Position numbers and translations under genes: made by a program. The notes beneath the pieces were generated by a model. The model was not told where the DNA came from and ran no database searches. It saw only the letters and a list, made by a program, of their open reading frames with translations. A stretch of DNA of 64,000 bases from Engelhardtia mirabilis (GTDB lineage Bacteria; Planctomycetota; UBA1135; GCA-002686595). This document shows positions 59,495 through 64,000 of this stretch, piece after piece. The stretch lies in assembly GCF_007748095.1 (NCBI RefSeq), contig NZ_CP036287.1:2976001-3040000 (forward strand). The letters are read 5' to 3'. Numbering within the stretch: the stretch's first letter is position 1; each line of letters starts with the position of its first letter.

Positions 59495-61953
59495 TGGTCG
59501 TCGCCTCCGCTAGTTGCGGCCGGTACCAGCTCGGGGGTGGCTCCACTCGCGGTGGTTTCCGGTGTCTCGGGAACCATGTTGATGCCATAGACGGCGTCCT
59601 GCGCTGCCGCTTGCTTGGCAGCTGCCTTCTCGGAAGCACCGTCGAGCATCTCGCGCCGACGCTGGGCGTCGATGCCGACGTCGGCGGGATCGACCTCGCC
59701 CACCGGCGGGCGGCGGTACAGCGGCACTTCGAAGCCCATCAGCGTGTTCTCGTCGTCGCCGATCCCGAAGTCGGGGTCGATCACGCGCAGGCGGTCGGCG
59801 CCGATGATGTCGGACGCCTCGAGCTTCTTGCGATAGGAGATCTCGGCCAGGTCGGCGAAGTCCTCGTCGGCCAGGATGTGGGGCGTGACGAAGAAGTAGA
59901 GCGTGCGCCGGTCTTCGGTCTCCTGGTCGCGGCGGAACAGGGCGCCGATGATCGGCAGGTCACCGAGCCACGGCGTCTGCTGCCGCAGCAAGGTCGTGTT
60001 GTTGGTGATCACACCGCCGATGATCATCGTGTCGCCGTCGGGGACGTTGATCGTCGTCTGCAGGCGACGCGTCACGCGCGGCGGGGGGATCGAGGCGTTG
60101 GTCGTGCTGCCGAGGAAGTTGGAGACTTCCAACTCGACGCCCAGGCGCAGGTAGCGCGAGGCGCTGATCGAGGGCGAGATGGTGAGCGTGATACCCGCCT
60201 CCTGGTAGCCCTGGAAGTTCTCCTGGGTCTGGCCGCTCACGCCGCCGGTCGCGGTGATCTGGGTGAAGGGGCGCTCGTCCAGGGTCGAGACCGTGGCGCT
60301 GTCGTTGTTGTTGACCAGGATCGACGGCACCGAGAGCACGTTGGCGTTCTCGCGCGTCTGCAGGAGGCGCACCAGGAAGGGCAGGGCGAAGTCGTCGCCG
60401 TCGAGGATGCCGGCGGTGATACCGCTCGCGAAGGTGGGCACCCGGGCGTCCGGGATGCCGTCCAGGTCCAGGTCCTCGAGGGTCGAAAGGCCCCAGCTCG
60501 TGATGCCGAAGCCACCGGTCTCGCTGGTGCCCGGAAGATCGGCGAAGCCGAGCTCGACGCCGATGTCCTGGAAGTCGTTACCCGACAGCTCGATCAGCGC
60601 GGTCTCGATCAGCACCTGGTCCGCGCGGCGGTCGAGGTCCTGGATCAGCTGAACCACCTCGGCGTAGCGAGTCTTGTTGGCGGCGATCAGCAGGGAGTTG
60701 GTGGCCGGTTCGGGCACGACCACGACCTCCTCGGTGCTCGAGCTGCCGCTGGAGCCACCCTGCTGGGAACTGCCCGACGAACGGTTCGCGCTGTCGGTCA
60801 CCCGCGCGGCGTCCTCCAGGAAGCTCTCCAGCACGTCGGCCAGCTCCTCCGCGCCCACGTTGGCAAGGGTGTAGACGTTGTAGGAGCGCTCGGGCTCGAT
60901 CACCTCGGTGTCGAGGCGCGCGATCAGCTCCTTGATTGCCGGCAGGTCCTTGGGAAGCGCGACGACCGCGAGCGAGTTCGTTCGCCGGTCGACGATGATC
61001 TTGGCGCTCGATTGGTTGCGGGCCTGGGGCGTCGTGGTCTCGCCGGCGGCCTGCCGCGCGACCTGCTCCGCCTCCTGGCTGGCCTCGAGCAGTTGCTCGA
61101 CCATGTCGGAGACGTCGTCGGCCGAGGCGAACTCGAGCGGGACGTAGTCGAACACCGGCGGATCGGGGGGCGGGATGATCGACTCCTGGTCGATCAGGAA
61201 CAGCAGCTTGGCGAGCTGGACGATGTAGCTGCCGAAGCCCTGCAGGATCAGCGAGTCGCTGTTGCCCGCGGGGACCATGTTCAGGGTGTTCTGATCGGTG
61301 ATCAGGCTGCGCAGGGAGTTCGACAGCTGGCGCACGTCGGTGTGCGGCAGGGTGACCACGGTGGTGATCAGCGTGGCCGGCTGGTCCGCGTAGCCGTCAA
61401 GCTCCTCGGGCAGCACGTAGATCGACTTCTGGCGGATCGAACCCTGGGTCCGCGCGTTGCTCGAGGCCAGGCTCTGGATCACGGTCACCGTCAACGGCGG
61501 GGCGCCGACCTCGACGCACGCGAAGTTGTGGATGAACATGATGATCTGAAAGAAGCTGTAGAAATCCTGCTTGGGGATTCGCTTCGTTCCGATCATCCGC
61601 ACCGTCTCGTTCTTCAGCTCGTCGCTGGCCTCCTTGGGCACGATGAACTGGAGTCCTGTGGCCTGCTCGCAGGCCTTGATGAACTCGAGCAGGGACATGC
61701 CCTCGTCATCCTCCTTCTCGGCGAAGTTGAGGATGAAGAAGTCGCCCTCCGCCTGGATGGGGGGGACGGCGCCCTCTTGGTTGGCCGAGTTGCCGCTGGC
61801 GGCAGCGTTCCCGCCTCCTCCACCTCGTCCGTTCTGGACCAGCGGTGTTGTCGACGCAGGGGCGACAGCCGCCGACGTCGATGCAGCCGTGACGGCGGGG
61901 GCGGGCGCCGGCGAGGCGCTGAGCAGCAGAGAGGCGAGCAGGGTGGCGATCAT
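59491..61953 (-). CDS. gspD: type II secretion secretin GspD
   Basis: Outer-membrane channel. About 820 residues from the ATG at 61953, which opens a signal peptide (MIATLLASLLLSASPAPA) followed by an Ala/Gly-rich linker. N-domains contain RMIGTKRIPKQDFYSFFQII and two repeats with VPEPATNSLLIAANKTRYAE. The secretin core has LIETALIELSGNDFQDIGVE, TINVPDGDTMIIGGVITNNT and PWLGDLPIIGALFRRDQETE, then LYFFVTPHILADEDFADLAE. A C-terminal tail of about 100 residues follows. No GspC or pilotin gene is adjacent. It is the first gene of the operon. Confidence 0.95.
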   Translation of the reverse strand: MIATLLASLLLSASPAPAPAVTAASTSAAVAPASTTPLVQNGRGGGGGNAAASGNSANQEGAVPPIQAEGDFFILNFAEKEDDEGMSLLEFIKACEQATGLQFIVPKEASDELKNETVRMIGTKRIPKQDFYSFFQIIMFIHNFACVEVGAPPLTVTVIQSLASSNARTQGSIRQKSIYVLPEELDGYADQPATLITTVVTLPHTDVRQLSNSLRSLITDQNTLNMVPAGNSDSLILQGFGSYIVQLAKLLFLIDQESIIPPPDPPVFDYVPLEFASADDVSDMVEQLLEASQEAEQVARQAAGETTTPQARNQSSAKIIVDRRTNSLAVVALPKDLPAIKELIARLDTEVIEPERSYNVYTLANVGAEELADVLESFLEDAARVTDSANRSSGSSQQGGSSGSSSTEEVVVVPEPATNSLLIAANKTRYAEVVQLIQDLDRRADQVLIETALIELSGNDFQDIGVELGFADLPGTSETGGFGITSWGLSTLEDLDLDGIPDARVPTFASGITAGILDGDDFALPFLVRLLQTRENANVLSVPSILVNNNDSATVSTLDERPFTQITATGGVSGQTQENFQGYQEAGITLTISPSISASRYLRLGVELEVSNFLGSTTNASIPPPRVTRRLQTTINVPDGDTMIIGGVITNNTTLLRQQTPWLGDLPIIGALFRRDQETEDRRTLYFFVTPHILADEDFADLAEISYRKKLEASDIIGADRLRVIDPDFGIGDDENTLMGFEVPLYRRPPVGEVDPADVGIDAQRRREMLDGASEKAAAKQAAAQDAVYGINMVPETPETTASGATPELVPAATSGGDDQ

Positions 61954-62428
61954 GTTCGAGCGTCGGTCGGCGAGTGGCTTCTGCGGTCGCGGGCGTGTTC
62001 GGTGGAAGGGCCGAATTCGGCCGATGGCCGGCATTCTTGGCCTGAGGCCCCGAGGCCTCGGCGCCCGTTTCGGTGACCGGAGGTCGCCGAGTCGGTCGAG
62101 GACGTGAGCCGGGCGAGCCAGGCGCGTGGCCCCCAGGGGGGCCTTGCGGCGCGCCGCGACTCACCGTTTGGTTGAGCTTATCTCGTTGTGCTGTCTTGAT
62201 TTAGGCGCCCCGATCGGAGGCGATCGCGGGCACTCTATGGAGCCGCCGGTCACGTGTCAAACCCGCGACCTGTGGAGAGGATGCCTCGCGATGTAGTGCG
62301 ACGTTCGGGGAAGCCTAATCTTCCCGCCGAAGCATCAAGAGGGCCGCCTCGCCCTTCCAGACCATCTCCGACGTCGGCACCATGTTCGGCCCACGGCCGC
62401 CGCTGTCCCCGTCCCGCTCCCACCCTCG
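61954..62428. promoter_or_regulatory. 475-bp divergent control region
   Basis: The region separates the type II secretion operon (minus) from the PtsN-like gene (plus) and must hold both promoters. Around 62170-62205 the DNA is clearly richer in A/T than elsewhere in the window. TTGAGC (62173-62178) could be a -35 on the plus strand, and GATAAG on the minus strand could be a -10. Neither is a strong match. No gene is seen here. Confidence 0.45.
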
Positions 62429-62899
62429 ATGCGCCTTTCCGAGCTCCTGCGACAGGAGGACCTGTTGGTCCCCTTGGAAGCCGTTGACAAGTGGGACGCG
62501 ATCGCGCGCCTGGTCGCCCACCTGGTCAAGTGCGGGCGGATTCCCGAGGACGCCCGCGGCGAGCTGCTGGAATTGGTCCTGGCCCGTGAACGGTCCATGT
62601 CCACCGGCATGGAGCACGGGATCGCGATCCCCCACGCCGCCGTCGACGCACTCGACGAGCTGGTGGCCTGCATGGGGGTGGTGCAGTCGCCCGAAGGCTT
62701 GGCCTTCGAGGCCATCGACGCCCGGCCGAGCTACCTGGTCGTGGTGCTCTTGATTCCGCGCGCCCAGAAGCTGCTGCATATCCGCACCCTGGCCGACGTG
62801 GCCCGGGTGCTCAGGCAGGAGTCCGTGCGCCAGGGACTGCTGAGTGCCCCGAACTCCCAGGGTGCTTGGAAGGTCCTCGACGAGGCCGAGGCCGACTGA
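62429..62899 (+). CDS. PtsN-like PTS EIIA (fructose/nitrogen type) protein
   Basis: 156 residues, a stand-alone EIIA domain. The start RLSELLRQEDLLVPLEAVDK is followed by ERSMSTGMEHGIAIPHAAVD, with the phosphorylated His in IPHA. The end (LIPRAQKLLHIRTLADVARV) matches EIIA type 2. With no permease next to it, it is probably regulatory like PtsN, which senses phosphoenolpyruvate or nitrogen status; HPr and EI genes are not in the window. It is convergent with the next gene, ending 8 bp away. Confidence 0.87.
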   Translation: MRLSELLRQEDLLVPLEAVDKWDAIARLVAHLVKCGRIPEDARGELLELVLARERSMSTGMEHGIAIPHAAVDALDELVACMGVVQSPEGLAFEAIDARPSYLVVVLLIPRAQKLLHIRTLADVARVLRQESVRQGLLSAPNSQGAWKVLDEAEAD

Positions 62900-62907
62900 C
62901 GAACGCC

Positions 62908-63957
62908 TCAGGCCCAGCTCTCGCCACGGGCGCTGACCATGGCGGCGATCGCTCGGGCGCAGCGTTGGTAGTCGTCGAGGGAGCCGCCGACCGGGTCGGG
63001 AACGTCGCCCCCCTGCGGATCCAGCAGGTCCAGATGGTCGGCGCGCCCCGGCGGCAGGGACATCCGTAGGGCCTCGAGGTGGGAGCGGGTCAGGCAGTAG
63101 ACCCGGTCGAGGCTGGCAATGAGTTCCGGGGTGGCCGATCGCGAGCGATGTCCTTCCAGGTCCAGTCCGCGCTCGGCCATGGCCGTAACAGCGTGGGCCG
63201 AGGGCGGTGACCCCGGTCCAGCGAACACGCCCGCCGAGACCACGCTGAAGCCGAAGCGCGTGAGGTCGTCACTGGCGAGGCGTCGCGCCAGGTCAGCCCG
63301 GGCCAGGGTCTCGGCCATGGGGCTGCGGCAGGTGTTGCCGGTGCACACGAAGCCGATCGAAAGGCCCGCAGTCTGACGCAGGCTCTCGATCGGTAGGAGC
63401 CCCTCGCGGGTCAGCTCGAACGCCCCCGGCCCGACGCGCAGCACCGCCGCCGCCTCCGCCAGCCGGGTGGGGCCGCCGTCGGCGAGCAGGCGCAGGCCCG
63501 AGCCGTGGACCCGCTCGACCGCGTCGGCGTCGGTCAACGCGGCGCCCTCGGCGTCCGACGCCGGCGTCCACACCAGCCCGTGTCCGAGCGCCTCCACCAG
63601 GCCTCGGGTCCCGACGTGGGCCGTCGCGCGGAATGCTCGCCGGCGGGCGTCCGAGGCGATGCCGTCGATGGTCAAGGGGCCCGGCCAGTAGCGCTCTACC
63701 AGGCGCGCCACCAGTGGCTGCAACTGCAGATCGCCGGTCGCCCGGTTCGGTCCCGCAACGGCCTGCACCAAAGGTGTGGCGTTCGAGCCGAACGCGGCCA
63801 GGACCCCCGGGTCGTTGACGTCCGCCGCCAGGACGTAGCCGCACTCCGTCGGCAGGCCGACGACTCCGCCGCCGTCCAAGGCCTGCGCGATGGCCGAGAC
63901 GGCCTCGTTCGAGGGAGCTCGGTCCGGGAGGGGGATGCGCTTGCAGGTGGCAGTCAT
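62908..63957 (-). CDS. fusion of a YrdC-like domain and a low-molecular-weight tyrosine/arginine phosphatase
   Basis: 349 residues. Residues 1-190 resemble the Sua5/YrdC threonylcarbamoyl-AMP synthase fold: GGGVVGLPTECGYVLAADVN near 30-50 and VERYWPGPLTIDG near 90-100. The usual K-R-x(3)-P-L ATP-site segment is replaced by SNATPLVQAVAGPN, so it may be inactive. Residues from about 198 form an LMW phosphatase: IGFVCTGNTCRSPMAETLAR (Cx5R P-loop), GVFAGPGSPPSAHAVTAMAE, and the general-acid segment DVPDPVGGSLDDYQRC. Similar fusions are known in several phyla. Substrates could be phosphotyrosine or phosphoarginine. Confidence 0.85.
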   Translation of the reverse strand: MTATCKRIPLPDRAPSNEAVSAIAQALDGGGVVGLPTECGYVLAADVNDPGVLAAFGSNATPLVQAVAGPNRATGDLQLQPLVARLVERYWPGPLTIDGIASDARRRAFRATAHVGTRGLVEALGHGLVWTPASDAEGAALTDADAVERVHGSGLRLLADGGPTRLAEAAAVLRVGPGAFELTREGLLPIESLRQTAGLSIGFVCTGNTCRSPMAETLARADLARRLASDDLTRFGFSVVSAGVFAGPGSPPSAHAVTAMAERGLDLEGHRSRSATPELIASLDRVYCLTRSHLEALRMSLPPGRADHLDLLDPQGGDVPDPVGGSLDDYQRCARAIAAMVSARGESWA

Positions 63958-64000
63958 GGGGATTCGAGGCCTCGCGGAGGCCGGATCGGTGCCGGGGCGG

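Noticed and set aside
59611..62076. 821-residue open frame on the plus strand
   Set aside because: It is antisense to gspD across its whole length, with Ala/Gly/His/Arg/Leu-rich composition and no domain; it stays open because of high GC content.
62170..62205. Origin of replication or attachment site in the A/T-richer patch
   Set aside because: There are no DnaA-box clusters, direct repeats or adjacent dnaA, parA or integrase genes; a divergent promoter region explains it better.

Overview
This is a 64 kb stretch of very GC-rich bacterial chromosome (roughly 70% G+C by eye), densely packed on both strands. No rRNA, tRNA, CRISPR array, transposase, integrase or phage gene is visible. The gene content fits an aerobic, diderm heterotroph: a type II secretion operon, a Wza/Wzc polysaccharide export pair, system II cytochrome c maturation (ResB/CcsA) and a respiratory malate:quinone oxidoreductase. 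Many exported HEAT/TPR proteins, two of which share an F-DP-A...W..WW C-terminal motif, make Planctomycetota or a related lineage the best guess. That assignment is inference, because the window holds no phylogenetic marker stronger than MnmG, SerS or SucC/D.

Layout. (1) 1-9357, minus strand: an exopolysaccharide locus with a sulfotransferase (cut by the window edge), three glycosyltransferases, a Wzc-type tyrosine autokinase, a Wza-type export lipoprotein and a GT9 transferase. The initiating sugar phosphotransferase lies apart at 16653-18320. (2) 9591-21186: housekeeping genes (mnmG, UPF0102, yajC, mnmA) mixed with a degenerate kinase-like protein, a DMT transporter and an SDR-DUF2867 protein. 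(3) 21183-27388: a cell-envelope group with a two-VWA membrane protein, HEAT and TPR proteins and an SGNH hydrolase. (4) 27454-31412: mdh-fumC-mqo (TCA cycle), followed by a short divergent ribosomal protein L34. (5) 32000-38192, minus strand: three exported helical-repeat proteins, two of them tandem paralogues with the same C-terminal tail, and a two-domain dCTP deaminase. (6) 38394-43414: sucC-sucD-mnmD, tatA, then mobA and a polyprenyl diphosphate synthase. (7) 43431-53599: a duplicated-domain lipoprotein, resB, ccsA, folD, a rhomboid protease, a large secreted protein of unknown function and serS. (8) 53638-61953, minus strand: gspD-E-F-G-H-I-J. (9) 62429-63957: a PtsN-like EIIA and a YrdC/low-molecular-weight phosphatase fusion.

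How it fits together. The TCA genes (mdh, fumC, mqo, sucCD) and cytochrome c maturation genes point to respiratory metabolism. The EPS locus and type II secretion build and populate the envelope. Three enzymes that modify tRNA wobble uridine 34 (MnmG, MnmA, MnmD) are scattered through the window. Genes are often joined by 4-bp stop/start overlaps (ATGA, GTGA and, unusually often, TTGA). Several proteins carry short in-frame DNA tandem repeats near their ends. Clear Shine-Dalgarno sequences are scarce.
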